Shown here one piece after another: positions 21,860 to 33,321 of a stretch of DNA of 64,000 nt (within the stretch, counting starts at the first letter, position 1; every line of letters starts with the position of its first letter). The notes beneath the pieces were generated by a model. It saw nothing but the letters and a program-made list of their open reading frames with translations, was not told the origin of the DNA and made no database searches. The stretch is from Choristoneura fumiferana (lineage: Eukaryota > Arthropoda > Insecta > Lepidoptera > Tortricidae). Location: contig NC_133501.1 in the NCBI RefSeq assembly GCF_025370935.1, forward strand, positions 6,977,902 to 7,041,901, written 5' to 3'. The translations under genes and the position numbers were made by a program.

Positions 21860-24800
21860 TCCCAAAATAATATTTTTTTACGTTATTATTATTTGTAATT
21901 ATTTTGCATTGTTATTTTCATTTTATTATATGTGATTATTTTATGTTTTTGAATGTACAGCATATTCGTATAAACTGAAGTGCTGTTAATTTTCATTGGT
22001 TTATAAATAAATCAATAAACCGGTCAAATGATTGCTGGGTTCACAGTGAAGGGTTCCATACTTATATGCGGCAAATATAGTATATTAAATATTGATCAAC
22101 TATTACTCGTTAACTCGTAAAACCTTCAAGACTGTTTTTTTTAGTTTTAAATTTTTTAATCATGATTATTTTCACATTTATTTTTTCAGGCTAACTGATA
22201 AGTTTGTGGGGGGCGGGGAGACGTTTGACACAGAAAACAGAAACAGAGCTCAGTAATTATACCTATAAAAAAAAACTAATAAGTACCCCTTTTAATTAAT
22301 TATACCTATACTAAGCCTACTTAACATTTTGAAAGTGTATTCCCTAATTGAAAAATGGTCTGAACAAACTTATAATACCTATTTATGAAAGACTTATCGA
22401 ATGATACTCTACAACATGTATTTACACGAGAAAAAACAATTATCCCCACTTTAGGTGAGCGGGATCTTTTGGGAGGGAACGCAAAATTTTATTACAGCTT
22501 CTTGCTCTAACAGTGTTTAAGCTAAGCCGCAGACCGACGGACGGACATGACATGACATAACAACCAGGGTTCCTTGTCCTACGGAACCCTAACCATCTAA
22601 CTAATCTTTGTCAAAGTCATCTAACTTACACTATCGGCAAACAAGTCGCCCCCCCCCCCCCCAACACTATTACCAGATATTACTGCCATTACCTGATTGC
22701 GCGACAAATACGCCGACTCACGGCAAATAGCTGGATAAGTCAACACTTTATTGATTGCTCAAACCAATTAATTGAGTTAATAGTTCCAACGCAGTGCATT
22801 TGAATCGGCCGATTATTCATTGTAGTTTCGAAAGTGGAACAATAGAGAATACGCAAGCATTTTTTTTGTTCAAATATATTACTTAAGGTATCTTTTTTTA
22901 TTGTTTGACAAACCGAGTCAAAGATTTTTTTGAATATCCCAAAAAACAACAAAGATATGGACATTTTACTTTGTCAATTAAACAGAAATGGACTGATGTG
23001 AGAGTACATACCGAATTTCGTTTTTCTAGTTTTTTCTTCTTATTTTTCAGATTTTCATGATTTATACGTCATTCGTTTTATTTTCCAGTTTTTATCTGGA
23101 CTTAAGTAAATTTGACTAGGTGAATCCAAAGTTTACCCGTTGCCATATTGTACCAGATTGACTTAGAAAAATAAATGTATAGAAACTTAAGTAAGTTTGT
23201 CTCCTAGAGACCGTGTCGTGTAAATTATCTATTTAATACTAAGTAATTGATCTCATAGGTTATGCATGCTTAATGAGATATCGTTCACAATATGACAAGC
23301 ATACAAAAGATTGATTCTAAGGGGTAATTGACTAAAAGGAGTGCAATTATTGAGAGAAAGACTTATTTGGTTCCATCAGTACCACCACCTTACAGTATTA
23401 AAACTATAAGTTTCAATATAACTACACTACTCGTAAGTGGCGAAACGAAGGGACACCAAAATATACCTCCACTCAGCAAATTTTATGTACTTATCTACAG
23501 CAACCAGCAACGTAGTTGCAATTTTAAGTAGTTTCCTAGGTAAGAAATATTTTTTCTCAAACAGAACAAAGACACAACCTATCGAATTAAATTCTTGTAA
23601 TATGAAACATTGTCAAGTGCTGGCCGATGCCACGCGAGACTGATGTGGACGATATTAAATTTGCTCGGAATTTAGCGTAAGTTGTACATTGTTAACGTTA
23701 GTTTTGTCAACTAAGTAAACGTCGCACCGCTGGGAACGAGCTGATTGAATTAAAGACATTTACTATGAGCATAAAAAAAGCATCCAAAGAACTTTAAATC
23801 GAATATTTTTTTAACTTTCATCAGAAGATTAAGTTTGGTTTACGTGATTACCCACACACCAGGCTACTCGAGACTGCGGCCGCTGCGATGTGGCCGAACC
23901 CTTGATTTAGTTTTAGGAATAAGTACTACTTAAGCCGTGATTGAATTGCAAGTGTGGTATTAACTTGTGGAGTCTTTTTATTCCTCTTACATGTGATTTA
24001 GACTTCGGAAAAATCAAGATCCACTTTCAAGTAGGTACATACTTGTGGCGGTCTACGTCCCCGGTACAGTACAGCGGGTGCGGCGGTATAGTAGGATAAC
24101 ACAAACAGAAGCAATCTCGTCAATAAACATTATAAATAATTGCTATATAGTTTCATTCATCTCCGAATCAATCTACCTAATTAAATTATTGTAATGTTTC
24201 AAAAATTTCAAGCCAATTAGACTTTTGTTTATGTAATCCAAGTTATAGTACCTACACGCAAATTAGGCCTTAAAACCATAGTCTTGAAAAAGAATTAAAC
24301 CTATAGGCCCGAGCTTAAAAAAAGGCTTGAGTGTGTTTAAAACACAATAGCATTTTTTTTATTAGACTAGGCAAGCTTTCAATTCAGTCAAAAAGGCTAG
24401 TCGGACTACCTACCTAACTGTTCAAACATTCATGTAGGTGCAAAAACCAAAAACTACTAACGAGGAAAATACATAGTAATAACTGAAATGAAATAAAACT
24501 GCAAGTTAAAATTCGTAAACACAACAATATATTTACATTCATGCTTGAAGCTGCCGTGCTGAGGCATTAGCGACTCTATATCAACGCAGTGCGAATCACT
24601 TTCCGCTATTGCCACCGCAGGCTATGTCCAGAGAGTACAAAAATAACAATACAATAACAGCACCTTCATCTATTGATCGTTGAGTTCAGTCTAACTGATA
24701 TCATAATATGCTTGCTGTAAACAATTACTACGCAGGATCAACACTTAAAACCCATTTCGTAACCAGTTTCGTAAGAGGACAAAACCATGATTTCTTTAAC

Positions 24801-25600
24801 GGCCAATTTAAAAAAATAACCAATTTTTAAAGAGGCTTCTAACTTAAATAAAGTTTAATTCCAGTTACGAAAAGGGACAAAATAATACCTACAATCTACT
24901 ATAGTACTATGGTCACAAAAATTTGGTTTTGTGAATAGTTTCAAAACGTGACTGAAATCTAGTTACGAAATAGGCGCATTATCTAGACAAAATTTAAAAT
25001 TATAAAATTTGCAGTCTGGTATTGCGTTTATTATTGTCCACCATTGCTCAATCTTGAGCCGATGTCTAGTTTTGCTATTGTTATAATTTTTCTGGTATTC
25101 ACAAATTAACCTGATTAAATTTTCCTAAAGAACAGAAACATTGTGCGTGAGACTTAACCCTATCCCTGGCAGTGATACTTTAACCCCCTTATTCATAAAA
25201 CTTAACAAGCCTATGTTAACTAACAAATGCTTTGTCCCTTTCTAACAAATACAAATGTCGAAGTGACAGATAAGGACAAACGAATTTTAGCGGCATTTTA
25301 ACTAAAATAGGTTTGATTGTCGTTTATGAATAAGGGGGTAATTCAATAATCCCAAATAACAGACCATGACCGCTGTCGAAGGGTTAAAGACTCCAACTAA
25401 CAAAGCTATTAGAGGTATCACATAATACTTCATTGACATAATATAATGAGCGCAATATTTTTTCTCTCTTAGCAATAGAAATATGGTAAACAAACTCAAC
25501 CGCTATTTTATTGATAAATATTTTTACAAAATAAGTGACAGCAAGTGGTGACGATTGAATAACAGATTAATCTAGTTAAGCATTTTCTACTGGAGAAGAT
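21860..25600. other. long AT-rich spacer, nothing recognised
   Basis: No exon or RNA gene recognised on either strand. It contains a tail fragment of the GGGTTCCGTAGCC repeat (about 22520-22590) and a C homopolymer at about 22649-22663. Small open frames (for example 22740-22964 and 23328-23643) are AT-rich and show no domain. Confidence 0.5.
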
Positions 25601-25607
25601 TTTCGGA

Positions 25608-25682
25608 TGTGGCGGACGGGATTACAACCTACATCTGGTTATGCGGGCCAAGTGTCCTACTAACTAAACCATCGGGGCTAGC
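25608..25682 (-). repeat. degenerate tRNA-like SINE head
   Basis: On the minus strand 'gatggtttagttagtagg' resembles an A box and 'aggttgtaatccc' a mutated B box at the usual spacing. Not a tRNA gene. Confidence 0.4.
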
Positions 25683-25778
25683 GACCAACGTACTAAAAAT
25701 CTTGATCAATTGGATACGTTAATATAGAAGCATGTATTGCTGATAAGAATAAAAACGAATAATATCAAATATATGATA

Positions 25779-26246
25779 CAGGGCGTCCCAAGACTATGGG
25801 ATATCAAGGGAAACTACCTGAAATATCGTAGATAGGATTATATGTATAGATATATTTTGCTGAAAGAAGACTTAATGTTATTTTTTAAAGTTAGTAATTC
25901 TGCATTTAAAGATTTTCTAAGAATTACTTGCTTCGCTTGGGAATCGAACCGACTTATATGTGAAAAAATTAATTACACGTTGTTCCTTTCTTTTAAGATA
26001 GTATGTAACTTACGAAGAATTGTTATTTTTTGTACATTCGTTCGATTGGCATCATAAAAATAGGGGTGGTTTTTTTTCACATTTCAGTTGGTTCGATTCC
26101 CAGACGAAGCAGTAATTCTTAGAAAATCTTTAAATGCAGAATTATTAACATTTACAAAATAAAATAAGGTCTTCTTTCAGCCAACTATCCTATCTACGAT
26201 ATTTCAGGTACTTTCTCTTGACGTCCCATAGTCTTGGGACGCCCTG
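25779..26246. mobile_element. 468-bp foldback element with arms of about 170-190 bp
   Basis: It begins CAGGGCGTCCCAAGACTATG and ends with its inverse. Pairing continues inward through 'ctgaaatatcgtagata', 'attttctaagaattact' and 'gggaatcgaacc'. The arms are unusually long for the size, so an RNA copy would form a long hairpin. Part of one arm recurs at 17225-17320. No open frame of note. Confidence 0.8.
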
Positions 26247-26279
26247 CCTGTATACAGTAATTAATATTTATTTGGATTG

Positions 26280-27160
26280 TCATACAAAGGGTCATAAGTA
26301 ATTTTTAAAAGGCGTTTTTAGTATAAAGACATGTTGAGGTTGCTTACCGTATTTCTGTAGCAAAAAAAGAAGTACTATAACTTTATTAATTCATCTACTT
26401 CGAATTGTCTTATAGCTACAGTATTTACCAAGGTAATTTCATTTATGCCTGTCACAAACAACCTGGTATTCGTCGAATTTTCAATTCGCAGTAGACAAAT
26501 CGAACACACTTAAGTACCTAAAATTAACATTGGATACACAAAGCAAAACATACAAAAAATAATGACGATAAATATTATACGAGTAAAAGAAAAACATTTC
26601 AAAATAATAATTTGTAGAACAAAATAACATTTTCTTTAACTAATCCATTAATATCAATATTGCACAGAGCTACATAACACTGAGACATTACATCAATAGC
26701 GAATAAAAGGTAGACTAGGTTTTATTTTAATTTGAGTTTTTTTACTAACATATATTTTTCTATATATAAAATTGACAAATGCTTATAACTATCAACTGGC
26801 CTATATATTGCATCAGTCCACTGAAATCAAGTACATACCTATATTATATCTATCTAGACTAACATTATAAAGTTGTGTTTTATTTTCATTTATTGTCGCT
26901 CTGATTCAGTCCTCCGTTCTAAGACCCGTTGTTACGGGATCCTCGTTTTTCGCAGAAAATATCTTTCGCAAATGATTCTTTTCTCAACTGTTTCAAACGA
27001 ATGAATTATTTTTTTCTGAAACATTAAAATATTCAGGATTTATTTCAGGTGAGGGCCATCCTGTAAAAATCCCTCTATAGGTTAGGTTAGGTTTGTTTTA
27101 TAACAATCCTCAAATACTTGCAGTTCCAAATATAGATCGTTTGTCTATAATAGTCACATT
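26280..27160. other. AT-rich spacer, nothing recognised
   Basis: No gene or clear repeat on either strand. Confidence 0.5.
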
Positions 27161-27167
27161 ATGAAAC

Positions 27168-27250
27168 AGTGACTACGACGCTTGAGGTGCCGGGTTCGAT
27201 CCCCGGTCGGGGCAGATATTTGTGTGAAAAATACGAATGTTTGCTCTCGA
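27168..27250 (+). repeat. tRNA-like SINE fragment
   Basis: 'gtgccgggttcgatccccgg' contains a near-perfect B box and is followed by 'gtgtgaaaaatacgaatgtt'. The A-box half is poor, so this is a truncated SINE. Confidence 0.5.
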
Positions 27251-27754
27251 ATCTTATGTGTATTTAAGTATATTTATTCGTTTCCTAGTTCCCATAACAC
27301 AAGCAACGCTAACTAGGTTAATTGGTGTCGTGTGCCATAAAAAAACAGTTGGGAAAATGAATCAATTGGAAAACAAATTTTCGGCGAAAAATTAGAGAAC
27401 CCGTTTTTACAAATCATGTGCTGTTTCGCTATCCTGGTTTGCAGCTGCGATACAGTTTTAATATTAAACCTAACAGAGACGAGGCAGGAAGCGCGGCGCG
27501 CCGCTACTAGAGACATTCATTTTACATAAATTAAGCTTGCCAGTAGCTGAAGCCGTTTCTCACAACCTTTTATTCAACTTATTTTTCTGTGAATTGTGAT
27601 TTTGACAGTAAAGCATTTTTCCATCAATTCCTGATAGATGACGGTGACAATTCAATAATCTGGTTGTGAAATTCTGGTGGTCCAGGATTATCTTCGCTGA
27701 AGAAAAACGGATCCATATCTTAGATGCCAATACGTCGCGCCTCCCAGGAGTAAA

Positions 27755-27862
27755 CTGGAGGGCTACAACGAAATTCGAAGTTCGTATCATACCGTCGTCC
27801 CCGTCACTCTCGCATTCAATAATATAGTGTCAGCGGGACGGCAAGATATGAAGTTCGAATTT
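27755..27862. repeat. degenerate MITE copy ('aaattcgaagttcgtatc')
   Basis: Diverged member of the family at 21474-21604. It retains 'cgaagttcgtatcataccgt', 'ctctcgcattcaataa' and 'gcgggacggcaa'. Confidence 0.6.
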
Positions 27863-29440
27863 TGCACTTCGTGTCTGAACTGGCTGAAAAGACTGGCGCT
27901 GAAAACTAACGATCATCTTGCGGTATGCAGCCATGCCAGCTACCGGCAGCGAGAATTTGGCGCCGAAAATTGACATCGTATAAAGATACCATAATCGTTA
28001 CTGTGGCCTCCAATTGCGGCGCGCGGCGTGCTCCTGTGATGGGTCTAACCCACATCACATCCACTCTCACGCCTCACCTAGTCCAGTCGCGGCTCGAGCC
28101 GAATGTAAAAGCTAAAAAATATTTATCCAGTCATTCAAAACATATTGCACTACGACATTCATATTGCATTGTGGCTAACGTTATTATTGAGTTATCAATG
28201 GTGGGTCCAGAATTGTCGTTTGGGAATTGTTTGAACCCATTAAGGGTAGATTTCAACAAAGTAAACACCATAAATGGACTCAACAACAAGATCTCAAAGG
28301 GGGTGGGGGGGTTGTTGGTGTTAGGAGTCCAAGCCCAGTCGGAGCCACCACTGATTACTCGTACTATGACCATAAAACACAAGTTCTAGTGACGTTCAGA
28401 AGTACACAATTGTATTAATTTCCTTGTCATTATTAGTCCTGTATTAGCCAAGCTACAAAAAGAGTATTCGTCGCGTGTAAACCTCCAAAATACAAAATAT
28501 CATTTGACTAACCAAAGAAAATAAGGCACCGATTACATCTGATAAAAATTTCAAAATCAACAAAGCCAGATTCAAAGATTTCTTGAACATTTATATACAA
28601 AGAGCCAAAGATTTAGAAGTTTAGATATGCCTTATGCGGGGCGCAGTACTGAGATAGTAGTGCCATCTCTTTCAGTCTTACGGTAATTGCCAACACTACT
28701 ATCTCTGTCATGGTTTAAAATGAGTGAGCTCACTTATTTCGGAGTTGACACATTTCGGCGCGCCGCGCGGTCAAAGTATGGTAAGGGCGTATCTAAATCT
28801 TTGCAAACATCGCGCAATTTACACACATCTGTAACAAAATACAACGTACAATACAAAATACAATGTTAACAAATCCTTAACTTTTGATCTTTGAATTCAG
28901 TTAAACAATTATCTTATACTTACTGCAAACAGGTACGATACAGAATCAACACTTGACCTATTTCGCAACCAGTTACGTAATAGGAAAAAAATCCACTAGC
29001 CCTCATGAAGTGAAATTATATGCAGTACTTTGTCAGTGCTAATCCCACAGCCGGGCATAATAATGTCCAATTTATTTTGCGCGAACACCTCCGTCCAGAA
29101 ATCGCCCCCCTGAGAGGGGTCTTGATAGGGGTCCGTCACGGGTAAGTTTTATACAAAAAAACTGGTTCTTCCAACCGGATACCAATCTACCATCTCTACT
29201 CAGAATCAAGCGTCTGAAACATCCTGATGCCAACTCGTTCCATCTTCACAAGTCATCTCAAACAGTCCCTTTGATGATAGGGAACCCATCAGTAGCATCC
29301 TCCTGACGCGTAGACCATACTGCGATCTCAATGACCTTAGTGAGGGGCTGCTCATCATCACCATCATTACGCTTAGCCGAGTTTTTGCCGGTATCTTCTC
29401 AACAGAAGTTTCAGCCGAACCACTGGATGATTTTTTGAGG
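27863..29440. other. spacer with repeat remnants, no gene assigned
   Basis: A small imperfect inverted repeat ('gagatagtagtgccatct' and 'cactactatctctgtc') lies near 28650-28710. At about 29380-29430, reverse-strand sequence resembles the 'cggttcggaaaaacctct' repeat of 17585-17705. Open frames of 60-150 codons here have no recognisable domains. Confidence 0.45.
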
Positions 29441-29441
29441 T

Positions 29442-29582
29442 TCACAATGACTTGTTGTTTAAATAGAACAAAGACATTTTGTCTTTGACTATGACTTTGG
29501 CATCATCATCCCCCTTTCCACTTAACGTTTTCCTTTTCTCCTTCTTGGTAACCCTTCCTCTGGTCTTCAACGGGGTAGTTTC
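29442..29582 (-). CDS. orphan candidate terminal exon (46 aa)
   Basis: On the minus strand a canonical acceptor (pyrimidine-rich ttttttttaccag) is followed by an open frame, ETTPLKTRGRVTKKEKRKTL then SGKGDDDAKVIVKDK and MSLFYLNNKSL, ending at TGA (29444-29442). The Lys-rich then Asp-rich composition is protein-like rather than AT-repeat-like. I do not recognise the protein. No partner exon was found upstream. It could be the last exon of an unannotated gene, a captured exon fragment, or chance. Confidence 0.3.
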   Translation of the reverse strand, partial: ETTPLKTRGRVTKKEKRKTLSGKGDDDAKVIVKDKMSLFYLNNKSL

Positions 29583-29975
29583 CTGGTAAAAAAAATATAT
29601 TTAGTCCGTCAGTTGGATTATCAGAGATTATCGGATCGGACGCGTATTTAGTAGTTACGTTAGTAATTAATCGCGTGTTAATCTTCGTATTTTTTTTGTT
29701 TAATTGACAAAAGATAAAAAATATGTATCCAATGTGAAATGTAAAAAGTTTACTCGGGACTCAGACAAAAATGCCAAATATTTGTGCGTTCCCGGAATGG
29801 TCACGCCTGAGCTTGACTCATCGGGTGGAGTCAGCGTTGGTTTTATAGCGAGGCCAGTTTCCAGTTAGTTCAAAGTAATCAGAAGAAGAAATCAGGAAGA
29901 AGAAGTAATCAGAAGTATTCAGGGCACTGACCTTTCTGTTCAAGGTCAGTTGAAGGTCTGAGGCCAGGTCCGGGG

Positions 29976-32426
29976 TCACTGTTTCTGCAGCGTGAGCGCG
30001 AGGTCCCTCAGCGCGCCCTTGATGGCGTCGTAGGTGGCGAACGAGATGCCCACCGCCACCGGACCCTTCACCCAGTTCATGCTCAGCCCCTTGAAGAAGC
30101 CGCGCCAGCCCTCCTCGCTGGGAACGACACCATATCATTAAAACTAGATCTCGATTCCAACAGGGACATTATTACACCAAATCACAGTAAAATAAGAAAT
30201 AGAGAGAGTAACAGAAAGAGAGAGAGAGAGAGAGAGAGGAAGAGTTTCTTAATACTTATACATATGGAAGGTTATCTTTCTGGTAAAATTGTCCGGTAGA
30301 CGTTAACGAGGGTGTCGGCGATGGAGGCGTACTGCCTCTTAGACAACTTGCTACTTAGACCAGTTGCTACTTAGACTAGTTGTTTCTTAGACCAGTTGCT
30401 ACTTAGACCAGTTGCTTCTTAGAGCACTTGCTATTTAGACCAGTTGCTACTTAGAGCAGCTGTTAGACCAATTGTCAGTAAGCCCTACTGTATCCTTCTG
30501 GTAGACTGACCGGTATACAGTGGCGAGCGTGCCGGCGATGGTGGTGTATCGTCCGGGCGGCGCGGTCTGCATGCGGCGGCGCACGATGTCGAGCGGGTAG
30601 CTGGCGGTCTGGCCGAGCGCGCCAGCCGCGCCGCCAAACACCACGTTCATCCACGCGCTCTGCTGCTTGCCGAACTTCTCTGCGCACCGTAACCGAAAAA
30701 AAATCTTCACCCCGAGTTCAATACATGAACAAAACGAAATAAAATAATTAAATCCATAGTCAATTAAACATTCTGAACCAGAGTTACGGTTTTTACTGTT
30801 GAACAATCCAACTTACAAAATCCTATAAATTTAAGAATAAAGTCCTTCATCTAAACCCTTTAATTAAAAATAATCCGAAGACGAAAAATATTATTAAAAA
30901 TATAAACAAAAACAAAACATAAAATGGCAACATTAAATAATGGTAAACCCTAATGTAGGGTAGGTCTATCTATGCTGTTTATTCTGTATCCAGAAGATAC
31001 TAATTTTGAGTACAGTGCCATCTATCGGCATATAAAATCATCATCGAAACATTTTACTGTTCTATATTATAGACACGAAAATCGCGGGGGCGGTTGTAGC
31101 TGACTCACCGAGGTACTTGTGCTTGAGCGTGTCGTACGTGAAGAAGGAGACGCCGGCGTACGGGACCACGCCCAGCACCGTCGCGCCGTAGCCCCTTACA
31201 ATAAACAACCAACTCGTGTTAGCTTCAAGATTTCTTAATTTTTTTTTACAGAATAGGCTAGATTTCTAAAAATATATTGTTTTGTAACTCTAATGTACAT
31301 AAAACATATGAAAATTACAGTTAAGTAATAAGAGAAAGAGATGCACAAAGGTCAACTTATCCCTTAAAGGGATCTCTTCCAGTTAACCTTTGAACGATTG
31401 AAAACCCACAACCTGCTGGCTACTCAAATACGGTGCAGGTGTTGGCACGGTCTCACTCTCACCTGTAGAGCGTCCTAAACCCCTCGTCGGCGACGACGCG
31501 CACGAACACGGCGCGCAGCGAGGAGTACTGCGCGCGCGACGTGACGGCCATGCGCGCGCGCGCCAGGTCCAGCGGGTACGTCGCGCTCTGTGACGTCACG
31601 CCCGCCAGGGACCCCGCCACCAGGTGCGTCAGCTTGTTCTGTCTGCCCCACGAGGGCAAGGTGAAGGTCACATTTAGATCAGTTTCTACGTCCGCCACCA
31701 CGTGCGGTTACATTTAGAATCAGTTTCTACGCCCGCCAGCGACCCCGCCATCACGTGCCAAAGCTTGTTCTGTCTGGCCGACAAGGTCATAGTCAAGGTC
31801 ACGTTTAGAAACAGTGTCAGCGACCCCACAACTGGGTGCCAAAGCTTGTTCTGTCTGAACGACAAGGTTAAGGTCACATTTAAAATCAGTGTACTGTAGG
31901 AACTAGGCTGTATACCGCTGGCAGGTGGTAAAACTGACCACCTGGCAGGTTAGATTGACAGCGGGTACTACATGCCGGGAGCGCAGATTGCTTCCGATAG
32001 CCTAAGCGGCTGGTGCCATTCTATGTAAATGTATTTATAAGTTCTACAATAAATCTGAATCAGCGGAACAATAGCCTTGTTTATTTCTTAACAGTTTAAA
32101 GTCACGCGCGTTGATCCCCAGTACCTAAGCTCTTACCAAGTTACAGTCCCCACAGTACACCCACCAGCGAGCCCGCCACCAGGTACATCAGCTTTTTCTG
32201 TCTGCCCGGCAAGGTCAAGGTCACATTTAGCATCAGTGTGAACGCTCGCCACCACGTGCTGTTACATTTAGAATAAGTTTCTACGCCATCCCCCAGCTGC
32301 GTCAGGTCGTTCTGCCTGCCCCACGAGGACAAGGTCACATTCAATTTAGACCGCTACTAGATGCAACAGCTTGTTCTGCCTTATCGACATGGTCAAGGTC
32401 ACATTCAGACAGAATCCCAACAAGTT

Positions 32427-32460
<34 letters not shown>

Positions 32461-33247
32461 CACGCTAAAACGGTTGGACGGCTTTGGATGAAATTCGGGA
32501 TGTAGATTCCTACGGCGATATTCCTACGGAATAGGAATAAAATCTCTGATTCACAACCGCTAGGCTAAGTGTCATAATATTTTGCAGGGCTGTTTCAATG
32601 CAACGTTAATGAGACCCACGATATAATTGTTGTTCACGCCCATAAGACATTAGTAAAATGCTGGAATTTTAATTCAAACTCTAGTGCCCAGCAGTGGGAC
32701 ATGTAAAAACTGGGATGATGATGACAATGTCAAATTTATAGATTAAGCGTGCGAAGACGCGGGTAAGATCTAGTAAATAAATAAATCTTGTGTCAATCCA
32801 AATTCTATGCGGTTTCAGGTCTCTGCCCACTACACCGTATCATACCATGAGCGTAATAGGAACGTGTAAAGTATGAGAGCATGCCCACTAGCACCTTTCT
32901 TAACCAACCGTCGCCGTCGCGTGCCACGCACGGAGCGTCTAAAACGGCGCCGATACGCTTTTTATGGGTATGACACGCCGTTGAGATTTTGTAGTCGGGT
33001 CGCGTTACATTCAGTACCTGAAACGTTAGTATTACGTTCATGGTATGAAGCGATGTACAGAAGCGTTCATAATTGTATTCCCACTAGAACAAAACTTTCC
33101 TGTGAAGCTGAAATTGACGCCATCTATGTGTTCTAAGTATAAACCTCCATGTAAACCTACGTTACCACAATAGATGGCGTTGATTACGGTACGAAAAAAA
33201 AATCATCATGCAGTTAAATATTATTAAATATTGATGCAATTATGAAC

Positions 33248-33321
<74 letters not shown>

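Noticed and set aside
27168..27200. Possible tRNA 3' half with perfect-looking B box
   Set aside because: No matching 5' half or stem; SINE fragment.
27925..28389. 154-codon open frame
   Set aside because: No domain, mixed composition, no splice or family support; not annotated as a gene.
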